A stretch of 35,914 bases of DNA, taken from assembly GCA_029245905.1 (NCBI GenBank), contig JAQWOJ010000053.1:1-35914 (forward strand). The letters run 5' to 3'. A program made the translations under genes and the position numbers. Source of the stretch: Gammaproteobacteria bacterium (GTDB lineage Bacteria > Pseudomonadota > Gammaproteobacteria > Pseudomonadales > Pseudohongiellaceae). This document shows, in pieces, positions 1-8,054 of this stretch (positions within the stretch are counted from its first letter, which is position 1; each line of letters begins with the position of its first letter). Below the pieces are notes generated by a model. That model was not told where the DNA came from and did not search any database. It was given only the letters and a program-made list of their open reading frames with translations.

Positions 1-130
1 GATTCTGTTTTGTCGCTGGGATCGCTTTGCCTTGCGGAAAAAGAAAGTTTCTAGCATAACCCGCCTTAACGCTTGCTGTATCTCCTAGCTCACCTAATCT
101 ACCTATTTTTTCAAGCAGAATTACGTTCAT
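1..130 (-). CDS. rplI: 50S ribosomal protein bL9 (N-terminal part, cut by window edge)
   Basis: This is the first 43 codons of bL9, which binds 23S rRNA domain V on the large subunit. The reverse strand reads [17 protein letters not shown] and then [16 protein letters not shown], the family's canonical N-terminal domain. The ATG is the complement of 128-130. A GAGGAAT Shine-Dalgarno sequence (complement of 135-141) lies just upstream and decides the start. The C-terminal domain lies outside the window. Its position after rpsF, rpsR and the DUF2232 gene is the usual order in Pseudomonas-like genomes. Identification is by recognition of the conserved N-terminus. Confidence 0.95.
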   Translation of the reverse strand, partial: MNVILLEKIGRLGELGDTASVKAGYARNFLFPQGKAIPATKQN

Positions 131-198
131 ATCTATTCCTCACGCAGTCTTTAATATTTTAAATCACTCTTTCATTTGCCCAGTACAGTCTCAGAAAA

Positions 199-1026
199 TC
201 AGCTCGCTCGCTCTAAGTTTTTTCTAAAATCATACCAACTATCTATAAGTGCTAAGAACACAATTATCTGTACCGTTATAGGCAACAGCAGCAAAACATA
301 AAACATCACTAACGCTAGCGTCGGCAAATCTCTTTTCTCGCATACAGCATGTGCCAAACTTATACCCGAAAACACCAATGGCAGCGTAAAAAACAACACC
401 CATGCCTGCGGTATTAAAATCTCAAAACTTGCCAAAATTATAAAACCAAGCAGAAATAAAGCCACTCTTTTTTCGATACGCAATTGGTGAAATTCTTTTT
501 GGAACCCACCTGGATTATATAACTTCGCCTGCATCCAGCGTGCTAACATCGTCAAAACAATCCCAAGAAACATATAGACCGAACCGAAAATACTGATCAC
601 AATGCCTCTAATCTCTTCGATCTCAAATCCTTCAACATTGCTCTGGCTAAGATATGGTTCAAGTTGTTGAAAGACCAAATCGAGAACCCCTGGTTGAAAT
701 CTGAGGTAGGCCTCAACACCTAACCCAATCCCTATAGCGGATATAAGAGTATATTCCCAGGACTCGGTCCTTCTTAATATCCAGGCAAGTCCGTATACTC
801 CTATGAGCATAAGGCCTGGAACAAAGTCGCCAACCAGAGTCCACGCAATTAAAGGTAATATTGCCCAAGCAAAAACTGTAAATGCCTCTTGTGCACCTTT
901 TCGTAACAATACCAAGCCCACAAGAACAGGACTAAAGAGGTTAATCAATGGCAACAAGCCAAAGCAAACTGAGGCTAAAATAGCCTGCTTTCTTCCTGTC
1001 ATTACGAATTCAGCAAGGCCGCGCAT
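199..1026 (-). CDS. DUF2232-type polytopic membrane protein
   Basis: A 275-residue hydrophobic protein of unknown function. It has about seven or eight predicted membrane segments, for example around residues 15-40, 45-75, 140-165, 185-205 and 210-265. It starts 13 bp after the rpsR stop, with an AAGG-type ribosome site in the gap, so it is probably translated from the rpsF-rpsR transcript. Genes in this position between rpsR and rplI in pseudomonads are annotated DUF2232 (YybS-like). The family call rests on position, length and hydropathy; no catalytic residue can be pointed to. It may be cotranscribed with the ribosomal genes without acting in translation. Confidence 0.75.
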   Translation of the reverse strand: MRGLAEFVMTGRKQAILASVCFGLLPLINLFSPVLVGLVLLRKGAQEAFTVFAWAILPLIAWTLVGDFVPGLMLIGVYGLAWILRRTESWEYTLISAIGIGLGVEAYLRFQPGVLDLVFQQLEPYLSQSNVEGFEIEEIRGIVISIFGSVYMFLGIVLTMLARWMQAKLYNPGGFQKEFHQLRIEKRVALFLLGFIILASFEILIPQAWVLFFTLPLVFSGISLAHAVCEKRDLPTLALVMFYVLLLLPITVQIIVFLALIDSWYDFRKNLERAS

Positions 1027-1039
1027 TTCTATGCCTTAT

Positions 1040-1270
1040 CTAAACCTGATGGCTATCCGTATAAGGAATAAGGGCCAAATACCTTGCTCGCTTTACAGCT
1101 GTAGCAAGCTGACGCTGATAACGAGCCTTCGTTCCAGTAATCCGGCTCGGTACGATTTTTCCTGTTTCCGAAACATACGCTTTCAATGTTTCCAGGTCTT
1201 TATAGTCAATTTCTTTGGTGCCTTCTGCAGTAAATTTACAAAATTTACGTCTACGAAAATAACGAGCCAT
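1040..1270 (-). CDS. rpsR: 30S ribosomal protein bS18
   Basis: A 76-residue basic protein starting [13 protein letters not shown] and containing [20 protein letters not shown], which is diagnostic of bS18. It binds 16S rRNA in the platform of the small subunit as a heterodimer with bS6, whose gene lies immediately upstream. A GGGGAAAGG ribosome site precedes the ATG by about eight bases. Length is normal for the family. It is cotranscribed with rpsF (18 bp gap) and followed by the DUF2232 membrane-protein gene. Confidence 0.98.
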   Translation of the reverse strand: MARYFRRRKFCKFTAEGTKEIDYKDLETLKAYVSETGKIVPSRITGTKARYQRQLATAVKRARYLALIPYTDSHQV

Positions 1271-1288
1271 AATTTTTACCTTTCCCCT

Positions 1289-1873
1289 TTAGCCTTCAGG
1301 CTCTTCTTCAGAAGTAGTTGATCCATGAGCTTCAGTTTCTATAGCTTCTACGCTTGTAGCGGATGTATCTTGGATTATTTCATCGCCGTCATTTTTTTCG
1401 GCAATTAATTCAGGCGCTGTCTCAACAGTAGCTTCTTCATCCTGCCCAGACTCATCATCAGAAGCACTTAGTCTCTCTTCCGTTGACAAGGCTTCTGATT
1501 CTTCTTCTATTTTACGCTTTTGCTCTACGCGATCTCTACGTTCTTTGTTCTCACGCTCACCCTTTAAGATAAACGATTCCTCAGTAACCGCTTCCTTACG
1601 TTTTATGATGAGATTTCTTAAGACAGCATCATTAAAACGAAATAACGTAGTCAGTTCTTCAAGAACCTCCGCACTACATTCTACATTCATCATCACATAA
1701 TGGGCTTTGTGAATCTTATTAATAGGGTAGGATAGTTGCCGACGACCCCAATCTTCCAAACGATGAACGTTTCCACCATTATCGGCAATTAGCTGTGTAT
1801 ATCGCTCTATCATTCCGGGTACCTGCTCGGACTGATCCGGATGAACTAAGAATACTACTTCATAGTGTCTCAT
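1289..1873 (-). CDS. rpsF: 30S ribosomal protein bS6 with long acidic C-terminal tail
   Basis: A protein of 194 residues. The start is placed at the ATG complementing 1871-1873 because [17 protein letters not shown] is the canonical bS6 N-terminus and an AGAGGAG ribosome site lies seven bases upstream; the reading frame stays open for 17 more codons upstream. Residues 1 to about 110 form the usual fold, which pairs with bS18 on the 16S rRNA platform. From about residue 110 there is a charged helix ([15 protein letters not shown]), followed by roughly 60 residues rich in Glu, Asp, Ser and Thr that end in EEEPEG. E. coli bS6 is about 130-135 residues, so the tail is an unusual extension. In E. 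coli, RimK adds glutamates to the bS6 C-terminus; whether this tail is modified is unknown. Confidence 0.97.
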   Translation of the reverse strand: MRHYEVVFLVHPDQSEQVPGMIERYTQLIADNGGNVHRLEDWGRRQLSYPINKIHKAHYVMMNVECSAEVLEELTTLFRFNDAVLRNLIIKRKEAVTEESFILKGERENKERRDRVEQKRKIEEESEALSTEERLSASDDESGQDEEATVETAPELIAEKNDGDEIIQDTSATSVEAIETEAHGSTTSEEEPEG

Positions 1874-1955
1874 AGAGACTCCTCTTGGTTTGGGCCTTCC
1901 GACGATGCGAACGCGGTAAGGCAAGGAGTTGTGTAGTGGAGCGGATCTCCACCCA
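1874..1955 (-). promoter_or_regulatory. Candidate structured leader of rpsF-rpsR mRNA
   Basis: Read on the minus strand, the rpsF leader has a perfect hairpin, GUGGAG-AUCCG-CUCCAC (complement of 1936-1952). It is followed by a segment beginning CCUUACCGCG and ending CGGAAGG, which can fold back on itself, and then the AGAGGAG ribosome site. Many bacteria control rpsF by binding of the bS6:bS18 dimer to a leader structure with a conserved CCG trinucleotide. A CCG is present here, but I did not match the full consensus. The hairpin is seen directly; its regulatory role is inference. Confidence 0.35.
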
Positions 1956-2009
1956 TAACAAAAAGAGGCGAGATTTTAGAGATTTTAGGCGTATGTTGCA
2001 ACAAAAACC

Positions 2010-2771
2010 CTAATCTATATCTACGACTCGCTGTCTCACTGCCTCGAAAAGCAGGACTCCGGCCGCTACCGAGACATTTAAGCTACTTAAATCCCCTGCC
2101 ATCGGAATGGAGACAAGAAAATCACATTTTTCTTTAGTAAGGCGACGCAGACCATCTCCCTCGGAGCCCAAGACTATCGCGGTCGCTCCGGTAAAATCCT
2201 GGTCATAGACAGATTTTTCTGCCTTATCATCGGCGCCAACAACCCAAAAACCGAGCTGTTTTAGTCTATCTATACAGCGCGCTAAATTTGTAACGGGGAT
2301 TAGCTTAATTGTCTCTGCAGCACCACTAGCTACTTTCCGCACCGTTTGATTGAGGGATGCTGACTTGTCCTTCGGGATAATAATCAATTCTACGCCAGCC
2401 GCGTCCGCTGAACGCATACAAGCACCTAGGTTATGAGGATCAGTCACACCATCTAATATAAGTATGAGTTGCGAATCATTTATTTTCAGGTGCTCAATTA
2501 ATTGTTGTTCAGTCATTCCATTGCCATCTGAAAATTCTAATGAGCTAAGACGAGCTACCACTCCTTGGTGAGCTCCTTTTACATTTTTATCTAAGTCTAA
2601 CCGTGAAAGCTCGAGAACAGGAAGATCAGCTTGCAACGCTAATTCTTTTATCTCGATCAACCGTCGGTTATTTGTCTCACCCAAAATCAAAATCTTGTCT
2701 ATGGTGCGCGCTTGCTTTTTGATCGCTTCCTTAACACTGTGTATTCCAAAAATTATCTGATCAGTCTTCAT
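2010..2771 (-). CDS. rlmB: 23S rRNA (guanosine-2'-O-)-methyltransferase RlmB
   Basis: A 253-residue SPOUT (TrmH-family) methyltransferase that 2'-O-methylates G2251 in the peptidyl-transferase P loop of 23S rRNA using S-adenosylmethionine. Residues 1-75 form the substrate-binding domain (IFGIHSVKEAI). The knotted catalytic domain carries motif 1 DGVTDPHNLGA with the family Asn-Leu-Gly-Ala, motif 2 VLGSEGDGLRR, and motif 3 IPMAGDLSSLNVSVAAG. Length matches the family. It begins 12 bp after the rnr stop, the usual rnr-rlmB pair, so the two are very likely one transcript. Confidence 0.96.
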   Translation of the reverse strand: MKTDQIIFGIHSVKEAIKKQARTIDKILILGETNNRRLIEIKELALQADLPVLELSRLDLDKNVKGAHQGVVARLSSLEFSDGNGMTEQQLIEHLKINDSQLILILDGVTDPHNLGACMRSADAAGVELIIIPKDKSASLNQTVRKVASGAAETIKLIPVTNLARCIDRLKQLGFWVVGADDKAEKSVYDQDFTGATAIVLGSEGDGLRRLTKEKCDFLVSIPMAGDLSSLNVSVAAGVLLFEAVRQRVVDID

Positions 2772-2783
2772 GAGTATCTTGTG

Positions 2784-5267
2784 CTAATGCGATTTCTTAC
2801 TTGACTTACTAGCCGCTTTCCTGGTGCGTTTCTTGATTTTCTTCTTCTCAGTGCTTGACCGCCCGGAAACCAGCCGCTTTTTAGAGTTCACATTTTTCTT
2901 TTTGCTTTTCGTGTTTTTCTTTTCAGATTGTTGCGTGTTTTTCTCCTTTGACTTAGACCCTCGCACAGTTGGATCCTTTTTTGTCCGTCTTTGATTTTTA
3001 ATTTTTGAATTACTCTTGTCAGGCAATCCTTTTATTTGTAGATCTATTTTTTTCTCTTCCAGATCTACTCGGACAACTCGCACGTCAATCTTATCGCCCA
3101 AACGATATATTTTTCGTGTTCGCTCTCCTTCAAGACAATGGTTAACAGGATCAAAATGGTAATAATCATTGCTTAGCTCTGATATGTGAACCAACCCTTC
3201 AATGTAAATATTATCTAATTCTACAAAAAGCCCAAAACTCATCACCGTAGTGATAGTTCCTAAAAACTCATCACCAACACGCTCTTGCATGTACTCACAC
3301 TTAAACCAATCAAGAACGCTGTAACCCGCAGAATCTGCCCTCCTTTCACTATCTGAGCACGCAACTCCGAGTGAGTTTATTTCTGCTTCGGTATATGGAT
3401 AAATTGCCGGTTTCGAAGCTGCCTGTGCGGGATTTTTTCGCTTCAAATGAGCGCTTGATTTATTATGAATTAGATACCTAATCGCTCGATGCACGAGCAA
3501 ATCTGGATACCGACGTATAGGCGAGGTAAAGTGGGTATATGCAGAAAAACCTAAACCAAAATGACCAATGTTGTCGGCTTGGTATACAGCCTGCATCATT
3601 GAGCGAATTAGCATAGTGTTGAGCAAACGACTATCAGGGCGCGAACTCGCCGCCAATAATACTTTCGCATAATCGCTAGGAGCAGGCTTCTCTCCCCCTC
3701 CGAGATACAGGCCTAGCCCGCTTAAGAATTCACGAACATTTTTAAGCTTTTCCGGGTTGGGACCTTCGTGAGTTCGAAAAAGCGCTGGCAGTTTAAAGCC
3801 TTCGATCAGCCTCGCAGCTGCTATGTTCGCGCACAACATACATTCTTCGATCATCCGGTGTGCATCGTTTCTCTCCACGGGAATTATTTCTTTTAACTTT
3901 TTATTCTCTCCAAAAATGAGACGCGTCTCGGTCGACTGAAAGTCCATAGCGCCGCTTTTCTCTCGCGCTATTCTTAGTGCGTAAAACAACGAATTAAGAT
4001 TATCGAATTGGAGAAGGAGCGCCCTATGCTTGTTCTGCAATTTACTCTGCAATTTCTCTTCAGCAGAAGTGTTTGGCTTACGCAAAATGTCTGCGACTTC
4101 TGTGTAGGTCATACGCGCATGCGAATGAATCAAAGCTTCGTAAAAGCAATAGTCTAGCAAATCTCCATCCTTTGAAATTTCCATCTCACACACCATCGCC
4201 AACCTATCGACTTTAGGCTTCAGCGAGCAAAGTCCATTGGAGAGCTCCTCCGGTAGCATCGGGATTACATGACCAGGAAAATATACAGAAGTGCCGCGAT
4301 CGGTGGCTTCTTGGTCCAGAGCGGAGCCGACCTTGACATAATGCGAGACATCAGCGATCGCGACATAGAGAGTCCAATTTCCCCTCTGGTGCTTGTGGGC
4401 AAATATCGCGTCATCGAAATCTTTCGCATCTTCTCCATCAATAGTGACAAATGGTAGATCGCGCAGATCAAACCTATCTCGCTTATCCTCCTCTCTTACA
4501 TATCTTTCAATCTTACCGATTTCTCCATTAACAGCTTCCGGCCAGTTGTGAGGAATATTGAAACTACGCACCGCGACATCGATCTCGAGCCCAGGCGTCG
4601 TGATATCGCCTAAAATTTCGGTAATCCTTCCTACAGCCTTCCTTCGCTTGCTCGGATATTCGATTAGCTCGGCAACTACAAATTGGCCATCACCTGCATT
4701 CCTGCATTCTCTTTCCGGAATCAGGATTTCATGGGCTATGCGTTTATTATCAGCAATAACCAACCCATAGCCCTGCTCGGCATAAAAACGCCCGACTATT
4801 TCCTTATAACGCCTCTCAAGAATTTCAACGACTACTCCCTCGCGACGGCCCCTAGAGTCCAGTCCGTTGAAGCGCGCTAACACTTGATCTCCATCGAATA
4901 ACTTTTCCATCTCTCGGACGCCGAGAAACAAATCGTCCCCGCCACCAGATGGTACGAAATAACCAACGCCATCTTTCGTCCCTTGAACAGTTCCTTTTTT
5001 CAATTCCATATGATCGGATAATCCATATGCTCCTTTCCGATTACTAATGACCTGTCCGTCTCTGCGCATCGCAATTAGCCGGCGCCTAAGAGCCTCCTCT
5101 CTCTCATCGGTTTTTATGTCCAAGTGATCGCATAACTCTAAGTAAGTAAGAGGCACACCATGTTCTTCAAGATGATTAAGGATAAATTCTCTAGACGGGA
5201 TAGGGTTTTTGTAATTCTCAGACTCACGAAAAGCGAAGGGGTCCGCGAATTTACGTGATTTAGGCAT
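2784..5267 (-). CDS. rnr: Ribonuclease R
   Basis: An 827-residue 3'-to-5' exoribonuclease that degrades structured RNA, including rRNA fragments and mRNA. An N-terminal winged-helix region spans about residues 25-85, followed by two cold-shock domains (about 90-260). The RNB catalytic domain starts near 265 and contains TIDGEDAKDFDDAIF at 275-289, giving metal-binding Asp277, Asp283, Asp285 and Asp286. The domain ends around the GLGFSAYTHFTSPIRRYPD region. An S1 domain (about 655-735) follows, and then a Lys/Ser/Arg-rich tail of about 90 residues. E. coli RNase R also has a basic tail; this one is long and low in complexity. No clear Shine-Dalgarno is visible. Downstream rlmB is 12 bp away. 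Confidence 0.97.
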   Translation of the reverse strand: MPKSRKFADPFAFRESENYKNPIPSREFILNHLEEHGVPLTYLELCDHLDIKTDEREEALRRRLIAMRRDGQVISNRKGAYGLSDHMELKKGTVQGTKDGVGYFVPSGGGDDLFLGVREMEKLFDGDQVLARFNGLDSRGRREGVVVEILERRYKEIVGRFYAEQGYGLVIADNKRIAHEILIPERECRNAGDGQFVVAELIEYPSKRRKAVGRITEILGDITTPGLEIDVAVRSFNIPHNWPEAVNGEIGKIERYVREEDKRDRFDLRDLPFVTIDGEDAKDFDDAIFAHKHQRGNWTLYVAIADVSHYVKVGSALDQEATDRGTSVYFPGHVIPMLPEELSNGLCSLKPKVDRLAMVCEMEISKDGDLLDYCFYEALIHSHARMTYTEVADILRKPNTSAEEKLQSKLQNKHRALLLQFDNLNSLFYALRIAREKSGAMDFQSTETRLIFGENKKLKEIIPVERNDAHRMIEECMLCANIAAARLIEGFKLPALFRTHEGPNPEKLKNVREFLSGLGLYLGGGEKPAPSDYAKVLLAASSRPDSRLLNTMLIRSMMQAVYQADNIGHFGLGFSAYTHFTSPIRRYPDLLVHRAIRYLIHNKSSAHLKRKNPAQAASKPAIYPYTEAEINSLGVACSDSERRADSAGYSVLDWFKCEYMQERVGDEFLGTITTVMSFGLFVELDNIYIEGLVHISELSNDYYHFDPVNHCLEGERTRKIYRLGDKIDVRVVRVDLEEKKIDLQIKGLPDKSNSKIKNQRRTKKDPTVRGSKSKEKNTQQSEKKNTKSKKKNVNSKKRLVSGRSSTEKKKIKKRTRKAASKSSKKSH

Positions 5268-5477
5268 TAATTAAGGAAAAATGAAAAGAGCATCTTCGTA
5301 GAGTATACACACCCACGCACTGATTGTCTGCGGTATTCCCAGAGTCTAGGCTGGAAGCACGCTGCGGGTTTGTACTTCGACATTCTTTGATATGGTATGT
5401 AAAAGAACTTTTTTATGGCACACTATTCAAATAAGAAGAGAGCAACCTCTCAATAGGTTGGCGATTTCAGAATAGAC

Positions 5478-5702
5478 ATGCACCGATTACTTCTTTTTTT
5501 TACATTTTGCATGGCCGGCTGCGCTGCCGACTATGAATATAAAGATTGTGGCGTTTTCTATGAGCGGCCAGAGGGCAGTCCTGTCACCAGTCAATCAATT
5601 CCTCTAACCATAGACAATTGGGGTGATGCAATGGCAGTAGCACGCGGTATTCCTCCAAATAGATTTGTCGAAAACAATGCATGCGTACTTACCGGCAAGT
5701 GA
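5478..5702 (+). CDS. Small putative lipoprotein, unknown function
   Basis: A 74-residue protein with a hydrophobic N-terminus, MHRLLLFFTFCMAGC, in which MAGC resembles a lipobox. Cleavage would leave Cys15 as the lipidated residue, with Ala at +2, compatible with outer-membrane sorting. The mature part is short and has two further cysteines (in YKDCGV and NNACVL) that could form a disulfide. I do not recognise the family. The ribosome site is weak, which lowers confidence in the start. It is the first gene of the accessory block, divergent from rnr, so 5268-5477 must hold promoters for both; no clear sigma-70 pair stood out there. Confidence 0.5.
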   Translation: MHRLLLFFTFCMAGCAADYEYKDCGVFYERPEGSPVTSQSIPLTIDNWGDAMAVARGIPPNRFVENNACVLTGK

Positions 5703-5767
5703 CGGACAACAAGAAAGACTCCGACTAAGCGACCCTGCTTAACATGGGAGCAAACGGTGCCCATTGG

Positions 5768-6133
5768 TTATCTGGCCAACTCCTTTCTCAGTAAAAATTC
5801 TAGTACGACAGCAGCAATTAGCAATGCCGGAATATCTCCCAAAAAATGTCCGCGCTCGGTGGCATCTGTTAGTGCCTGACCGAACATAATCATTCCATGC
5901 ACTAAACTGCTATATATGACAAACCTTATGAATAGGACGTGCTCGAGGGGCGCTTTTGAAGCCTGAAAAATCATCATTAAGCCCATCACCAAATAGATAC
6001 CAACAATCATCAACTGGTATTCAGGCTGTGACGGGGACCATGCCCAACCGCCAAACAAATCAAGCTGAAACAGCCCGTAAACAGAACAGAATACTAACCC
6101 AAAGCCAATTAAAGAAATTTTTAGCAGATTCAT
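5768..6133 (-). CDS. Small four-helix membrane protein (DUF6632-like)
   Basis: A 121-residue hydrophobic protein with about four membrane segments (near residues 5-25, 40-60, 68-88 and 98-115). The conserved-looking stretch HGMIMFGQALTDATERGH followed by LGDIPALLI resembles small proteins annotated DUF6632; that family name is from memory and not certain. An AAGGTG ribosome site lies about eight bases before the ATG. It is convergent with the small lipoprotein gene and divergent from the GNAT gene. No function is known for such proteins. Confidence 0.7.
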   Translation of the reverse strand: MNLLKISLIGFGLVFCSVYGLFQLDLFGGWAWSPSQPEYQLMIVGIYLVMGLMMIFQASKAPLEHVLFIRFVIYSSLVHGMIMFGQALTDATERGHFLGDIPALLIAAVVLEFLLRKELAR

Positions 6134-6309
6134 TGTTGTTCACCTTAATAATATTGAGGATCTGAAGCTTACGTTTTAAGTAATCCCGTGTCATCCACGT
6201 CAGGATAAAGAACTGATTAAAAAAGATGTTTTCACCAAAATGAAACAGCCGCGTCAATTTTAAGATACACTTCGTTATTTCCGAATAAATCTCTACCAAT
6301 GGAGCCAAA

Positions 6310-6888
6310 ATGATTCCCAAGATCTCAAGCGCCGACCCCAAAAATAGGAACAAAGTGTTAGACACGATTCTAGTAGGATTCTCGGCCGATCCGTTTGTGA
6401 GATGGATCTGCCCCGAGGCTCACAATTACTTGAAATTTACGGAGGCGTTTGATGCTTACGGTGGTGGCGCTATTGAAACAGGCTCAGCCTACGTAGCAGG
6501 CGGGTATAGTGGGACGGCTCTTTGGCTGCCACCAGGCGTCGACGCTGATGAAGAAAGATTTATTGCGGAAATTGAGAAGAACGTAGCAAAAGAAAAGCAT
6601 GAGCCCTTATTTAAAATACTAGAAGAGCTAGAACATTATCACCCAACTGATTCATGTTGGTACCTTCCAATAATAGCAGTCGACCCGTCTTATCAAAACA
6701 AAGGCATTGGCTCGTTACTAATGAAACATGCATTGGAAATAGTTGACTCAGAAGGCACGCCCGCTTACCTAGAGTCTTCCAATCCAAGAAATATGTCTCT
6801 TTACGAGCGCTATGGTTTCGAGACGATGGGACGAATACAGGTCGGGGATGCACCGCCTCTTCACCCTATGATAAGGGCGGCCAGATAA
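6310..6888 (+). CDS. GNAT-family N-acetyltransferase
   Basis: A 192-residue single-domain acetyltransferase. Motif A, the acetyl-CoA pyrophosphate-binding loop, is VDPSYQNKGIGSLLMKHAL at about residues 124-142 and has the Q/R-x-x-G-x-G/A form. Motif B follows as YLESSNPRNMSLYERYGFE (about 153-171). The N-terminal half, with the segment DPFVRWICPEAHNYLKF, resembles GNAT proteins of uncharacterised substrate found next to many different genes. A GGAG lies six bases before the ATG. It reads toward the SDR gene 176 bp downstream but need not be cotranscribed with it. The acceptor cannot be predicted from sequence. Confidence 0.9.
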   Translation: MIPKISSADPKNRNKVLDTILVGFSADPFVRWICPEAHNYLKFTEAFDAYGGGAIETGSAYVAGGYSGTALWLPPGVDADEERFIAEIEKNVAKEKHEPLFKILEELEHYHPTDSCWYLPIIAVDPSYQNKGIGSLLMKHALEIVDSEGTPAYLESSNPRNMSLYERYGFETMGRIQVGDAPPLHPMIRAAR

Positions 6889-7064
6889 ATTTCCAAACTG
6901 CGATATAGCGATGGAAATTAAATTCAATATTTCGGATTACTAAGCTATTTCGTATGTGTAGAAGTAAAAACCAAGACAACTAATTTCTAAAATAGCCATT
7001 TCTCCCTCTCTACGTGACGCCGATTAATTTTAGATGACGATTAGGACAATTTTAAGGAAAGCAT

Positions 7065-7838
7065 ATGAGGCTAGCTAACAAAGTCGCGATTATAACCGGG
7101 GCAACTGGAGATATTGGTGCGAGCACGGCAAGAAAATTTCTAGATGAAGGGGCCCGTGTCATGTTGGCAGGCCGCTCTGTGGAGAGGCTTCAATCGCTAG
7201 CTAAACACTTAAACGCTGGGGACAGAGTTAAATTTCTAGCTGGAGACATAGGCGATGAATTAGACGTTGAGGCGCTCGTGCATCAAACCGTTAAAGGTCT
7301 TGGGCAACTAGACATATTCTTTGCAAATGCCGGAACCGAGGGGGCAACTGCTCCCCTTGAAGATCAGACTTTAGAAGATTTTACAGAAGTCCTTAAAACA
7401 AATGTTATAGGCGTTTGGTTGTGCATCAAACATGGCGCTAAGGTGATGAGAAACAATGGAAGTGATTCATCGATCATCGTAACCTCCTCCGGTGCTGGCG
7501 TGCTCGGCTATGAAGGCGGAGGGCCTTACATAGCTTCGAAACATGCGGTAAATGGCTTGGTAAAGACTGGGGCGGCTGAGTTAAAAGACTCCGGGGTCAG
7601 GATTAATATTGTCGCGCCAGGACCTATCGATAACCGGATGATGAATGACCTAGCCACTTCCATGAATCCTGAAGACCCCGGCGCAGTTAGGACAGCCTTT
7701 GAACAGAATATCCCGATGCAACGCTGGGGTGAGAATAACGAGGTAGCGAATCTTGTCGCTTTCCTCGCATCGGAAGAGGCTTCATTCTGCACCGGTGCCG
7801 TGTATGCTGTGGATGGCGGCATGACAGCGACTCTTTAA
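7065..7838 (+). CDS. Classical SDR-family NAD(P)-dependent oxidoreductase
   Basis: A 257-residue Rossmann-fold dehydrogenase. The cofactor loop TGATGDIG is at residues 11-18, followed by NAG at 88-90, Asn113 and the catalytic set Ser142, Tyr155 and Lys159 (YIASK). The C-terminus has the classical INIVAPGPIDNRMM and FCTGAVYAVDGGMTATL segments. Arg37 in AGRS suggests possible NADP preference, but this is weak evidence. An AAGGAA ribosome site precedes the ATG. The family covers alcohol, ketone and sugar substrates and the actual one cannot be inferred. The TonB receptor gene follows after 216 bp that include its own regulatory site, so the two are probably separate units. Confidence 0.93.
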   Translation: MRLANKVAIITGATGDIGASTARKFLDEGARVMLAGRSVERLQSLAKHLNAGDRVKFLAGDIGDELDVEALVHQTVKGLGQLDIFFANAGTEGATAPLEDQTLEDFTEVLKTNVIGVWLCIKHGAKVMRNNGSDSSIIVTSSGAGVLGYEGGGPYIASKHAVNGLVKTGAAELKDSGVRINIVAPGPIDNRMMNDLATSMNPEDPGAVRTAFEQNIPMQRWGENNEVANLVAFLASEEASFCTGAVYAVDGGMTATL

Positions 7839-7967
7839 TCCAGTCATATATATAACCGATTCATGCTCGCAAAGCTGGAATAATTTTCGTTACAAAATGT
7901 CACTTTTTTAGTGCGAACGCCTTAAAAAGGTGCGAGAATATGCCCGATTAAAAATCCGGCATCTTAG

Positions 7968-7988
7968 TAAGAATAAAAATCATTCTTA
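7968..7988. promoter_or_regulatory. Fur-box-like inverted repeat upstream of TonB receptor
   Basis: A perfect 7-bp inverted repeat, TAAGAAT (7968-7974) and ATTCTTA (7982-7988), flanks the 7-bp spacer AAAAATC. The central 19 bp (7969-7987) agree with the classical Fur consensus GATAATGATAATCATTATC at 13 of 19 positions by my count. It lies about 67 bp before the chosen receptor start, where an operator could block RNA polymerase. Fur control of TonB receptors is common; that this site is a Fur site is inference. Confidence 0.45.
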
Positions 7989-8054
7989 TTCATTTCTTTT
8001 TGCCAACCAACATTATGCATGACAAATAACGAGAATACTTTTCGGGGGGAATTT

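Noticed and set aside
803-1321. 172-codon plus-strand reading frame across DUF2232, rpsR and rpsF
   Set aside because: It is antisense to three well-supported genes and its product has no recognisable features.
5268-5477. Possible tRNA gene upstream of rnr, as found in some pseudomonads
   Set aside because: I found no GTTCGAATC-type T-arm or cloverleaf on either strand in this stretch.
6060-6365. 101-codon minus-strand frame overlapping the small membrane protein and GNAT genes
   Set aside because: It overlaps both genes; the DUF6632-like frame has a ribosome site and conserved-looking segments, this one does not.
6888-6919. 8-bp inverted repeat AATTTCCA/TGGAAATT after the GNAT gene
   Set aside because: AT-rich stem with a 16-nt loop and no T-run; too weak to call a terminator.
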